From Empedobacter falsenii (GTDB lineage: Bacteria > Bacteroidota > Bacteroidia > Flavobacteriales > Weeksellaceae), in assembly GCF_013488205.1 (NCBI RefSeq), contig NZ_CP040908.1:2792001-2856000 (forward strand): 64,000 nucleotides of DNA. The letters run 5' to 3'. Every line of letters starts with the position of its first letter. Positions within the stretch are counted from its first letter, which is position 1. The position numbers and the translations under genes were made by a program. Positions 42,903-51,178 of the stretch are shown here, one piece after another. The notes under the pieces were generated by a model. That model worked only from the letters and a program-made list of their open reading frames with translations. It made no database searches and was not told the DNA's origin.

Positions 42903-45900
42903 CAAAATACCTCTACAACATTTATTTTTTGCTGTTCATCATCAATATAAATCAAGATTTTGGTCTGAATATTATAACCTAAATTTCTAAAAAAATCGGC
43001 ATATCTATTCACTTGAAAATGATGATCTAAATCGGGTTGACCAGTTTTATAATCGATAATCGAACAATTATTTTCTTCATCAATTACCACACGGTCGGCT
43101 CTGAAAATTTGTCCATTTTCATCAATAAAATCGCGTTCATTCAAAACCGTTAAACCTCTAGCAAAATATGGAACTAATTTAGCATCTTGTAATAAATTTT
43201 GCAAGGTTTTTTGCAGATGTTCTACATTTTCGGCTGAAATTGTACCACGTTGTTTTTCACTTTCAATGATTTTTGGTAAATCATTTTGTGTCACAATTTG
43301 CGATAAAATGTTATGAACTGTATTTCCAAATTCGGTGAATTTCAACTTTTCCTGTGCTTTTTCCGAATTGGTATTAATTACTAAACGCGTATTCCAATCC
43401 GAAGAATAAATTTTTAATTCAGCCGAAGAATTTTCTATAATTTTTGGAATTGAAATTCGTTCAGGAGAACCTTTCAAAATAACTTCATCTTCAGAAAAAC
43501 CTTTACTGAAAACAAATTCGTGTAAATAATTTGCAATATTTTTAGATTTCGAAGACTCTTTTGGTTTTTGCGCAATCATATACAATTGCTCTTTTGCACG
43601 CGTTGTTGCAACATAAAGCGTATTAATTTCATCCAATTGAACCAAATTTTCTTCTTCGTCAATCTTCGATTTTATCGCTTCATTTTTGATTGATTTTAAT
43701 TCATTATTAATTCCAACATAAAATGTTTCAAACGGATTTTCTTCATCTTTTTGTAATGGAATCCAAATTTTAGAATTCTTACTTTGCCAATCTAAAAACG
43801 GCAAAATTACAACTGGAAATTCCAATCCTTTTGATTTATGAATCGTCATAATCTGAATTGCATCGACACCTTTTGGCGTTTTGATACTCGCTTTATCTTT
43901 GATTGTCGACCAAAACTCGAGAAATGAATTCAGATCAGATTCATTTTTTGATGAATATTCTAAAATAACATCTAAAAAACTTAAAATATAAGCGGGCGAA
44001 CGTTCTTGTAAATGTAAAGTTCGAATCGCTTTTTCTGTAAAATCATACAACGAAAGGTTTTGATCTTGAATAAAATCTAAATCAATTCCAAGTGATTTGG
44101 TTAATTTTAAAAACTTTGGCAAATCGCCTTTTAATGCTTTTTCAACTGTGATTGTTAAATCATCTGTTTTGAATAATTCTAATTCATAAGCCACCATCAA
44201 AAAACGAATTTTCGATTGTTCATCTTGTGGATTTGAGGTGATTTTGAATAAATATTCAATCAATTGAATTTCGAAAGAATTCTTTAACAACAAAGCTTCA
44301 TTAGAAATCACAACCAAATTATTTTCGGTCAAATATTTCGCTAACAAAATCCCTTGCGCATTACTACGAACCAAAATCGCAATATCATTTAATGAGAAAC
44401 CATTTGCTTGACAATCTTCAATTGTTTTTAGAACTAATTCTAAATTTTGTTCTTTAAATAAATCTTTCGAACGACCTTCTTGTTCAATAAAATTTATTTT
44501 GACAAAACCATCTTTTTGATGATTGGTCAATTGTTTATTTCCGATTTCGTACAAATATTGAAAACTCGGCAAATTGAGTTGTGACGCGATAAACGAATAC
44601 AATTCATTGTTAAATTGAATAATATTTTCGTGACTTCGCCAGTTTTTTTCTAATTCTTCAACTTTAATATTTTCTTCTTCTTTTCGATCAATTAAATCAA
44701 TCATTTGCGCAGGATTTCCACCTCGCCAACGATAAATAGATTGTTTTGCATCGCCAACCAACATAATTGTGTCAGATTGGGCGCGTGCATTTTCGACCAA
44801 CGGATTTAAATTATTCCATTGTAACGTCGATGTATCCTGAAATTCATCAATAAAATAATGATTGTAACGCGAACCAATTCGCTCATAAATAAAATTGGCA
44901 GGTTGTTGTTGCAGATTTTTACTAATAATGGTATTGAATTCATTAATCAACAAAACATTTGAATCTTTTTTGATCGAATCTAATGATTTTTCAACTTCAT
45001 TAATCAACGAAATCGACGATATATTTTTTTGAATTGAAGTTAATAAAAGTAAGTGATCGTTGATTTTTGCAGCTTTTTCGAACAAATCTTTCACTTTAGA
45101 AAAAATAGATTCAGCAGTTGCATCTTTCACTTTCGAAAGATAACCTTCTTCCAAAATATCTTTTGTATTAGCATCGGTTGGTAAAATCAAACCAAAACCA
45201 TCAAAGTTTTTTAATTTCTGGAAAAAAGCAGCAATTCCTCGACTTTTTCCTGGTAATTCATTTACCGAAATTCCATTGTTTGCAAGCAATTCGAAAAACT
45301 CATTTCCAATTGTAATCAAACCATCTTTCAAAGTTTTTATATCATCAAAAACAACTTTTCGATAACTAATAAATTCGTCTAACGAAATGTTTTTCAACTT
45401 TTCTAAATCTTGTAAATGGCGATCATTAGAAATGTCCGAAGTGTCTGAAGAAAGCGTTTTTCGAATATCCCACGATTTATTTTCATCCATATTATCCAAC
45501 GCAATTTTGATCATTGTTTGCGTTAATTTTTCGTCTTCTCCAATTTTTGAATACAACAAATCAACCGATTCGTTAATGATTTCATTTGTATTCATTTCGA
45601 CATCAAAATTCATTGATAAACCCAAATCTTGTGCAAAAGATTTCATCAATCGAAGATTAAATTTATCAATCGTAGAAATCGAAAATTTGGAATAATTATG
45701 AAGAATCGCAATCAGAATATTGTATGCTTTTGTCTTAATGATTTCAGGCTTCAAATTCAGTTCCGAAGCTAATTCGAGAATATATTGATCTTCTTTTGGG
45801 TTAGGATTTTTTGCAATTTCTTCTAAAGTTTCGATGATACGTTCCTTCATTTCACCCGCCGCTTTATTCGTAAACGTAATAGCTAAAATGTGTTCGAAAT

Positions 45901-46012
45901 GATAATCGCTTTCATTCGTCAATAACAACGAAAGAAATTCCTTTACCAAAGTGTAAGTTTTACCTGCTCCAGCGGAAGCATTGTAAATTTTGAAATCGCC
46001 TGCTTGTAACAA
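42902..46012 (-). CDS. UvrD/RecB-like helicase-nuclease (AddA type)
   Basis: 1036 aa. Superfamily 1 helicase motifs: motif I ASAGAGKT near residues 12-19, motif II YHFIDEFQDTS near residue 378, GDAKQSIYRWRGGNP (motif III) near 420, MTIHKSKGLEFPVV (motif V) near 720, and TTRAKEQL (motif VI) near 800. A C-terminal PD-(D/E)xK nuclease is seen as ADRVVIDEENNCSIIDYKTG near residue 985. It thus fits the AddA/RecB class for double-strand-break resection; the AddB partner is not nearby. The start is TTG at 46012: no in-frame ATG follows the upstream UGA, and a -7 box TATTTTTG sits at 46047-46054. Coupled to uvrC. Confidence 0.9.
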   Translation of the reverse strand: MLQAGDFKIYNASAGAGKTYTLVKEFLSLLLTNESDYHFEHILAITFTNKAAGEMKERIIETLEEIAKNPNPKEDQYILELASELNLKPEIIKTKAYNILIAILHNYSKFSISTIDKFNLRLMKSFAQDLGLSMNFDVEMNTNEIINESVDLLYSKIGEDEKLTQTMIKIALDNMDENKSWDIRKTLSSDTSDISNDRHLQDLEKLKNISLDEFISYRKVVFDDIKTLKDGLITIGNEFFELLANNGISVNELPGKSRGIAAFFQKLKNFDGFGLILPTDANTKDILEEGYLSKVKDATAESIFSKVKDLFEKAAKINDHLLLLTSIQKNISSISLINEVEKSLDSIKKDSNVLLINEFNTIISKNLQQQPANFIYERIGSRYNHYFIDEFQDTSTLQWNNLNPLVENARAQSDTIMLVGDAKQSIYRWRGGNPAQMIDLIDRKEEENIKVEELEKNWRSHENIIQFNNELYSFIASQLNLPSFQYLYEIGNKQLTNHQKDGFVKINFIEQEGRSKDLFKEQNLELVLKTIEDCQANGFSLNDIAILVRSNAQGILLAKYLTENNLVVISNEALLLKNSFEIQLIEYLFKITSNPQDEQSKIRFLMVAYELELFKTDDLTITVEKALKGDLPKFLKLTKSLGIDLDFIQDQNLSLYDFTEKAIRTLHLQERSPAYILSFLDVILEYSSKNESDLNSFLEFWSTIKDKASIKTPKGVDAIQIMTIHKSKGLEFPVVILPFLDWQSKNSKIWIPLQKDEENPFETFYVGINNELKSIKNEAIKSKIDEEENLVQLDEINTLYVATTRAKEQLYMIAQKPKESSKSKNIANYLHEFVFSKGFSEDEVILKGSPERISIPKIIENSSAELKIYSSDWNTRLVINTNSEKAQEKLKFTEFGNTVHNILSQIVTQNDLPKIIESEKQRGTISAENVEHLQKTLQNLLQDAKLVPYFARGLTVLNERDFIDENGQIFRADRVVIDEENNCSIIDYKTGQPDLDHHFQVNRYADFFRNLGYNIQTKILIYIDDEQQKINVVEVF

Positions 46013-46046
46013 ATTCTGAATTTTTAGGAAAGTTAAACAATCTTCT

Positions 46047-46054
46047 CAAAAATA
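46047..46054 (-). promoter_or_regulatory. -7 box of the addA-like/uvrC operon
   Basis: TATTTTTG on the minus strand. RNA start near 46043 gives a leader of about 30 bases to the TTG start at 46012. Confidence 0.45.
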
Positions 46055-46084
46055 AGAAATCAGAATGCCAAAACATGACGTACA

Positions 46085-46116
46085 AAAAAAGGAAACTCGT
46101 GCGAGTTTCCTTTTTT
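46085..46116. terminator. Terminator of the 204-aa barrel gene
   Basis: 15-bp stem AAAAAAGGAAACTCG with its complement and a 2-base centre, A- and T-runs on the two sides. On the minus strand it ends the barrel gene; it also sits upstream of the addA-like promoter. Confidence 0.88.
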
Positions 46117-46137
46117 GAATATGTTATAAAAGAATGA

Positions 46138-46752
46138 TTAGAATGAATATCCTAAACCAACTGAAAATACAGAATTTTTTATATCTCCTCCGTTTTCATC
46201 AGAGATATTTGAAAGTCCAAAATTGTAACGAGCTCCTGCATTAAGACCATTAGAAAATTCGTATCCTAATCCAATGTTTAAACCAAAATCTGTAGATTTT
46301 AAGTAATCTTTCATGTCTTGATCAGTGTCTATTTTTTGTCCTAAAGCTGTTGTTTTAACGTTAGCTTTTGCATTAACTAAGAAACCAATTTGAGGTCCAG
46401 CTTCAATATTAAAATTTTGAGTTGGATAGAATTTGATCATTAATGGAACATTAATATAATCTAATTTATATTTCACGTCTGCATTAACATTTCCAATTTC
46501 TTGATTAACATAAATTTGTCCTGACTCTTTAGCTCCTTGAGCTGAATATAACAATTCAGGTTGAAACGCAAATTTCTCAGCAAATTTTATATTAGCATAA
46601 CCTCCAACATGAAAACCTACTTTTGCATCAGCATTTTGGTTATCTCCAGATAAATTTGATACATTAAGACCTGCTTTAGCTCCAAATTTAGTTTGAGCAT
46701 TTGTATTAATAGCGAAAGCTAATAATGGAATAAAAAATAAACATTTTTTCAT
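46138..46752 (-). CDS. PorT-like outer-membrane beta-barrel protein
   Basis: 204 aa. Signal peptide to about residue 19 (LLAFAINTNAQ). The mature chain shows the same strand order as the barrel at 15694-16353: KFGAKAGLNVSNLSG, KVGFHVGGYANIKF, FAFQPELLYSAQGAK, LDYINVPLMIKFYP, FNIEAGPQIGFLVN, FGLNIGLGYEF and final FSVGLGYSF with C-terminal Phe. It lies directly downstream of the BlaR1-like gene (54 bases) with no terminator seen between them, so read-through is possible. Closely similar in layout to the barrel at 49038-49673 on the other side of the BlaI/BlaR1 pair. Confidence 0.85.
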   Translation of the reverse strand: MKKCLFFIPLLAFAINTNAQTKFGAKAGLNVSNLSGDNQNADAKVGFHVGGYANIKFAEKFAFQPELLYSAQGAKESGQIYVNQEIGNVNADVKYKLDYINVPLMIKFYPTQNFNIEAGPQIGFLVNAKANVKTTALGQKIDTDQDMKDYLKSTDFGLNIGLGYEFSNGLNAGARYNFGLSNISDENGGDIKNSVFSVGLGYSF

Positions 46753-46806
46753 ATAAGTAAAATTTTAAAGTTTGAGTAAAGATATAACAATAATGTAAAA
46801 AAGGTA

Positions 46807-48522
46807 CTAACTTTTATTCTTTTTACGCTCTCCTTTTTGTAGTATTTCGATTTCTTTTATTTGCTTTTTAGTATTTTGCTCATCAAGCTTCAACTCTGTT
46901 CGCTTTTTATCTAATTGTTTAGATAATGATTCATTAGATTCCGTAAATTTATATTCTACTGAATATCCATTCTTTGGAAGAATCGTAATATTCACATCAT
47001 CACTATTTATATTATTAACTTTTAAACTTGTAATTGTTTTAGGAGATTTGGATAAATCAAATTCACCATTTTTATTATTTGTAATATAAACCTTATCAAT
47101 TTCTGAACTAATAATTCTATGCTCAACGCCGTTTTTGTCCGTGTAAATTGAATAACCATTTTTCAACGTAATATTATTTTTTACTGTTGGCATTTTAGCT
47201 GTTTTTACTTTTTTATTGATATTCGGAATATCTTTTTCTGAATTGAAAATTTTGATGATACTTGAATCTTTTTTGATAACTTCAATAAAATCTTCACCTC
47301 CGCTTTTTCTTACAAAAACTTTTTCGATATCTTTTGGATCAATTTTTTGCAAAATTTTTCCGTCCGTTCCATATAAAATCGTTGGAGTCAACTCTTTTTT
47401 CAAGACAATATCTTTTATTTTGATAGAATCATTCAGAATAATATCTCCAGCATCATTCAAGATAATTTTGTTTTGTGCATTACTTTTCAAAATCGTTTTT
47501 AACTCATCTTTCGTAATCACTTTTTCTATTGGTGTAGCTGTTTTGACTTGATCAGTTTTGAGAAGCGAATCTCTTAAAGTAGTTGCTTGTCCAAGAAGAA
47601 TTTGGGCTTGCGATTGAACAGGTTTTTCCAACGCTTGTTCCACTTTTTGAGCTTTTTTCTCTACTTCTTGCGCAAACGATTTTTGACTAAAAAGTACAAA
47701 AGCACTCAATATAAAAGGCAAAGAAGCAAAAGACAGAATTTTTACTTTTCGTTTTGATGTATTTTTTGTCATCATAAGTAGGCGTTTTTTGGTTAGAATA
47801 AAATTGAAATTACTCGCCATCATCGATGGATTTTGCGTTGCAATACAATCCAAAATTTGATGTTGGTACGTTTTTAAATCTGAGTTTCTTTGCAAAACAT
47901 ATTCATCTGCCAAAAACTCATGATTTAGTTTGATTGATTTTTTATAGAAATAAATAAACGGATTGAACCAAAAAAGAATTTGAAAAATCTCTATCAACAA
48001 AATGTCCAAACTGTGTTTCTGAATACAATGCGCTTTTTCGTGATCAATTAAGTTTTGATGCAAACTTTTCAGTTGCTTTTTCGGAATAAAAATATATTTC
48101 CAAAAACTATATGGTTGATTCGAATCTAAATCGAGAATATATGTGATTTCTTGATCTTTTATTTTTTCTTCTGTCTTAATTTTGAACATCAATTCGTACA
48201 AATTATAGATAAATCTTACAAGAAAAATTAATCCAATCAAAACGTAAATAATATTCAAAATATCTCCAAAATTGATTCCTTTTTCTTGTTGTAACAATTC
48301 AGGATTTTGCATCAAAAAAGCCAAAAGTTCGGGCGAAATATTCGTTTCAGTCGCTGTGATAGGCAAATCAATTTTGTACAAAGGCGCGATTAACGAAAAT
48401 ATCAACGAAAACAACAGATAAAATCGATTGATTTTATACATGCTTTCACGTTCCAAAAAAAGTTTATAAAAGGAATATAAAAATCCGGAACAAAGAATAA
48501 ATTTTATAAAAAACGCAACCAT
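46807..48522 (-). CDS. BlaR1/MecR1-type M56 antirepressor-like membrane protease
   Basis: 571 aa. The N-terminal 270 residues carry about four TM helices and an M56 zinc-protease motif HEKAH (HExxH) near residue 160, followed by HEFLADEYV near residue 205 which supplies the third metal ligand in this family. After the last TM (near residue 265-283) the remaining ~290 residues are Lys/Asp/Ile-rich, predicted beta, with no penicillin-binding sensor domain. So it is the general BlaR1/PeptidaseM56 type used in Bacteroidota, with an unknown signal. It lies 3 bases after the BlaI-like repressor gene and is co-transcribed with it. Confidence 0.88.
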   Translation of the reverse strand: MVAFFIKFILCSGFLYSFYKLFLERESMYKINRFYLLFSLIFSLIAPLYKIDLPITATETNISPELLAFLMQNPELLQQEKGINFGDILNIIYVLIGLIFLVRFIYNLYELMFKIKTEEKIKDQEITYILDLDSNQPYSFWKYIFIPKKQLKSLHQNLIDHEKAHCIQKHSLDILLIEIFQILFWFNPFIYFYKKSIKLNHEFLADEYVLQRNSDLKTYQHQILDCIATQNPSMMASNFNFILTKKRLLMMTKNTSKRKVKILSFASLPFILSAFVLFSQKSFAQEVEKKAQKVEQALEKPVQSQAQILLGQATTLRDSLLKTDQVKTATPIEKVITKDELKTILKSNAQNKIILNDAGDIILNDSIKIKDIVLKKELTPTILYGTDGKILQKIDPKDIEKVFVRKSGGEDFIEVIKKDSSIIKIFNSEKDIPNINKKVKTAKMPTVKNNITLKNGYSIYTDKNGVEHRIISSEIDKVYITNNKNGEFDLSKSPKTITSLKVNNINSDDVNITILPKNGYSVEYKFTESNESLSKQLDKKRTELKLDEQNTKKQIKEIEILQKGERKKNKS

Positions 48523-48525
48523 AGA

Positions 48526-48903
48526 TTATTTCTTTTTACGGTCTATTTCATTGTCAATTATGTCACGTAATTTTTCTAATTCTTCGACCGACATATTGTT
48601 CGATTTAGCAAAAAATGAAGCAAATTGTGTTGCCGAATTATTAAAAAAGTTGGAAATCATTCCTTTTACTTCTTTCGAAAAATAATCATCTTTTTTTACC
48701 AAAGCATAATATCGACGCGAGTTTCCCATTTGCTCGTAATCAATATAACCTTTGTCGTGCATCCTCTTTAATAAGGTAGAAATTGTAGTATTCGCAGGTT
48801 TTGGATCGTCATAAGAATCGATAATATCTTTCGCAAAAACTTGTTTTCCGCTCCAGATAACTTCCATCACTTCCTCTTCTCTTCTTGATAATTTAACTTT
48901 CAT
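48526..48903 (-). CDS. BlaI/MecI/CopY-family transcriptional repressor
   Basis: 125 aa winged-helix repressor. Seen: start LSRREEEVMEVIWSGKQVFAKD, then PANTTISTLLKRMHDKGYIDYE (recognition helix and wing, about residues 36-58) and a C-terminal dimerisation helix region EELEKLRDIIDNEIDRKKK. In characterised members a membrane protease of the BlaR1 type causes repressor cleavage; the gene next to it encodes such a protein. A TACA-N2-TGTA site lies in its own leader and a near-copy overlaps the -7 box, so autorepression is likely. No beta-lactamase gene is adjacent. Confidence 0.92.
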   Translation of the reverse strand: MKVKLSRREEEVMEVIWSGKQVFAKDIIDSYDDPKPANTTISTLLKRMHDKGYIDYEQMGNSRRYYALVKKDDYFSKEVKGMISNFFNNSATQFASFFAKSNNMSVEELEKLRDIIDNEIDRKKK

Positions 48904-48906
48904 ATC

Positions 48907-48936
48907 TACAACTGTATTTTCACTACTACAAATATA
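48907..48936. promoter_or_regulatory. Candidate BlaI operators at the blaI-like promoter
   Basis: Site 1, TACAACTGTA at 48907-48916, is a perfect TACA-N2-TGTA dyad of the kind bound by BlaI/MecI, located between the predicted RNA start (about 48925) and the start codon. Site 2, TACAAATATA at 48927-48936, differs at one base from the dyad rule and covers the -7 box. Confidence 0.55.
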
Positions 48937-48957
48937 GAATTTAATTTAACATGACAA
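48929..48957 (-). promoter_or_regulatory. Promoter of the blaI-blaR1-like operon
   Basis: On the minus strand TTG (48955-48957), 18 bases, TATATTTG (48929-48936). The leader to the ATG at 48903 is about 22 bases. Confidence 0.65.
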
Positions 48958-48994
48958 AGTTTTTTTAGAATTATTTAACGATAAAGCACAAAAA

Positions 48995-49014
48995 AAGGAG
49001 CAAAAAAGCTCCTT
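48995..49014 (-). terminator. Terminator of the 211-aa barrel gene
   Basis: 7-bp stem AAGGAGC/GCTCCTT with 6-base loop and T-run on the minus strand. Confidence 0.75.
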
Positions 49015-49037
49015 CCTATATTTAAATTCGAAATAAA

Positions 49038-49673
49038 TTACATTTCAGCTAATTTGTATGCTACACCAATACTAAAGTAAGTATTTGTAATTTTGTAATT
49101 GTCATTAACTGTTTGCGGATAATAATCATTAATGTTTGATAATCCTTTTGTAAAACGAGCATTAATTTCTAATTCATCAGTAATTTTGTATGCAGCTCCG
49201 AAGTTTAAACCAAAATCAAATGTTTTGAAATTGTCTGTAGCTTTTATTTTAGTATCTGTTTTTCCTTCTTCAGTTTTCATTTTAGCAGAAACTAAAAATC
49301 CTAATTGCGGACCAAACTCAACATTTAAACCATCCATAATTTCATAACGTCCCATTAAAGGAATATTAATATTATGTGTTACAAATTTAGCTTTTGAATT
49401 GTCATTTGTTTTTAATCCAGCTCCTTGTTTAGAATACAGAAGTTCTGGTTGAAAACTAATTTGATCCGTTATTTTGTAGTTTGCATAACCACCAACATAA
49501 AAGTCTGTTCTTAATTTAGTCCCTAAACCATTTCCTTGACTATCAGAGTAAATTTTTCTAGAATCACCAGATAAAGTTGGAAAGTTAAGACCTCCTTTTA
49601 CTCCTAAATCAATTTGCGCGTTTGCTGCACTTAATCCACCAAAAAGTGCTATTCCTAAGATTAGTTTTTTCAT
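49038..49673 (-). CDS. PorT-like outer-membrane beta-barrel protein
   Basis: 211 aa. Signal peptide to about residue 19 (FGGLSAANAQ). Strand pattern as in the barrel at 46138-46752: DLGVKGGLNFPTLSGD, FYVGGYANYKITD, ISFQPELLYSKQGAG, HNINIPLMGRYEI, LNVEFGPQLGFLVS, FDFGLNFGAAYKI; the C-terminus is FSIGVAYKLAEM, so the usual terminal aromatic is followed by four extra residues. A -7 box (TACTTTTG, 49712-49719, minus strand) lies 38 bases upstream. A GGCAC-N5-TTG match also occurs further up (49783-49795). Located upstream of the BlaI-like gene, with its own terminator between. Confidence 0.85.
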   Translation of the reverse strand: MKKLILGIALFGGLSAANAQIDLGVKGGLNFPTLSGDSRKIYSDSQGNGLGTKLRTDFYVGGYANYKITDQISFQPELLYSKQGAGLKTNDNSKAKFVTHNINIPLMGRYEIMDGLNVEFGPQLGFLVSAKMKTEEGKTDTKIKATDNFKTFDFGLNFGAAYKITDELEINARFTKGLSNINDYYPQTVNDNYKITNTYFSIGVAYKLAEM

Positions 49674-49711
49674 TTTTTTTATTACTTAAGTCTGAGTTAT
49701 AATATTTAATT

Positions 49712-49719
49712 CAAAAGTA
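49712..49719 (-). promoter_or_regulatory. -7 box of the 211-aa barrel gene
   Basis: TACTTTTG on the minus strand, predicted leader of about 35 bases; no TTG at the right distance. Confidence 0.4.
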
Positions 49720-49827
49720 AAGTTTTATTCATACTGAAGATTGATTTACACTTAAAAAAATCAATAATACTTTTTTGATTCACAATTTCTGTGCCTTTTT
49801 TGTTAAAAATTGATAAAATTTTAAGAT

Positions 49828-51078
49828 TTACAAAATATCATTTAAATATTCTAAAATAATTTTAGTCGCATTTGGTGAATTTTGAACAAAATCTCCAGCT
49901 TTTTTTCCACTTTCTTTTCGGAAATTTTCATCATTCATCAAACGATTCATAATTGTATCAAATTCATTTTGATTAGCAATAGAAAATCCTCCGTCAACTT
50001 CTATTAAATCCACAGCTTCCTGAAATTTTTTGTATTTAGGTCCAAAAACGACAGGATTTCCGAAAGTTACCGCTTCTAAAGTATTATGAATTCCTGCACC
50101 AAAACCTCCGCCAATATAGGTAATATCTGCATAAAAATAGACTTTTGATAAAATCCCAATTGTGTTGAGAATAAATATTTTCGAATCGATTAAGTATTGT
50201 TGCGAAGTTTTTTCTAAATCAGAGAATTTAACTGCTTTTTGATTGATTTTACTTAGAAACGAATTGATTTCAGTATCATTCAAATTATGTGGCGCAAAAA
50301 CAATTTTCCAATCATCAGTTAATTTTTGATTGATTAAATTCACAAATAACTCTTCATCTTTTGGCCAAGAACTTCCTACCACAATTAATTTCGAATTTTG
50401 TTTAAAATCATTCATAAAATCCAATTGATTATCTTGATGAATGATCTGTTTGACACGATCAAATCGCGTATCGCCCGCAATTGTATTTTGAGTGATTTGA
50501 ATAGAATCTAATAAATCTTTTGACTTTTGATTTTGAACAAAGAAATGATTTATCAAACTTAATTTTTTCGCAAACCAATTTTTTCCATGTTTTTTGAAAA
50601 AGTTTTGACTTTCTCTAAAAATAGACGAAACCACAATTGTTGGAATGTTTTGCTGATGTAATTCTGTAATCAAATTGAACCAATATTCGTATTTCACTAA
50701 AATCAAAATCTCTGGATGAAGTACTTTTATCAACTTTTCTGCATTCGATTTTGTGTCTAAAGGCAAATAAAAAATAACATCTGCGCCTTGATAATTCTTT
50801 CTAATTTCATAACCAGAAGGAGAGAAAAATGAAACAGCAATTTTATGTGTTGGATATTTTTCTTTCAACGCTTCGATCACTGGTCTACCTTGTTCAAATT
50901 CGCCTAAAGATGAACAATGCACCCACAAAACTTTATCGGTTTCTGAAATTTTAGAAGCTATTTTTTCTTCCCAATTTTTTCTTCCATCTACCCAAAGTTT
51001 TGCCTTTTCATTAAAATTCGAAGCCAATTTTAGCGCCATTCCGTACGCCTTAATTGATGTGTTATAAAATCCTTGCAC
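49828..51078 (-). CDS. waaA: 3-deoxy-D-manno-octulosonic-acid (Kdo) transferase
   Basis: 416 aa. Adds Kdo from CMP-Kdo to the lipid A precursor at the inner membrane. Seen: membrane-associated N-terminus YNTSIKAYGMALKLAS, KAKLWVDGRKNW, catalytic-region WVHCSSLGEFEQGRP (Glu acts as base in this family) near residue 52, LVKYEYWFNL near residue 127, and the CMP-Kdo-binding FGAGIHNTLEAVTFG GT-B loop near residue 335. The start is GTG at 51078: family proteins begin close to Y-N, no ATG occurs earlier, and a -7 box (51086-51093) leaves a leader of only a few bases. Confidence 0.95.
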   Translation of the reverse strand: MQGFYNTSIKAYGMALKLASNFNEKAKLWVDGRKNWEEKIASKISETDKVLWVHCSSLGEFEQGRPVIEALKEKYPTHKIAVSFFSPSGYEIRKNYQGADVIFYLPLDTKSNAEKLIKVLHPEILILVKYEYWFNLITELHQQNIPTIVVSSIFRESQNFFKKHGKNWFAKKLSLINHFFVQNQKSKDLLDSIQITQNTIAGDTRFDRVKQIIHQDNQLDFMNDFKQNSKLIVVGSSWPKDEELFVNLINQKLTDDWKIVFAPHNLNDTEINSFLSKINQKAVKFSDLEKTSQQYLIDSKIFILNTIGILSKVYFYADITYIGGGFGAGIHNTLEAVTFGNPVVFGPKYKKFQEAVDLIEVDGGFSIANQNEFDTIMNRLMNDENFRKESGKKAGDFVQNSPNATKIILEYLNDIL

Positions 51079-51085
51079 AATGTTG

Positions 51086-51093
51086 CAAAGTTA
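51086..51093 (-). promoter_or_regulatory. -7 box of waaA
   Basis: TAACTTTG on the minus strand; its downstream edge is 7 bases before the GTG start, so the mRNA would be nearly leaderless. No TTG at standard distance, so moderate support. Confidence 0.4.
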
Positions 51094-51117
51094 AAAATTT
51101 AGAATGAGCTTTTTTTG

Positions 51118-51125
51118 TACATTTG
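51118..51125 (+). promoter_or_regulatory. -7 box of the sugar aminotransferase gene
   Basis: TACATTTG, with about 50 bases from the expected RNA start to the ATG at 51179. Divergent from the waaA box. Confidence 0.4.
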
Positions 51126-51178
51126 TTGTAATAATAACGACTTTTTAAAGTTGTAGATTTTGAAAGATTCATTAAGTT

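Noticed and set aside
48526-48903. Beta-lactam resistance locus
   Set aside because: No beta-lactamase or PBP2a gene is present; BlaI/BlaR1-type pairs control many functions in this phylum.
49783-49795. Third sigma-54-like element upstream of the 211-aa barrel
   Set aside because: GGCAC-N5-TTG is present but 110 bases before the start codon, its flanks do not match the other two, and a normal -7 box lies closer; kept only as a remark.
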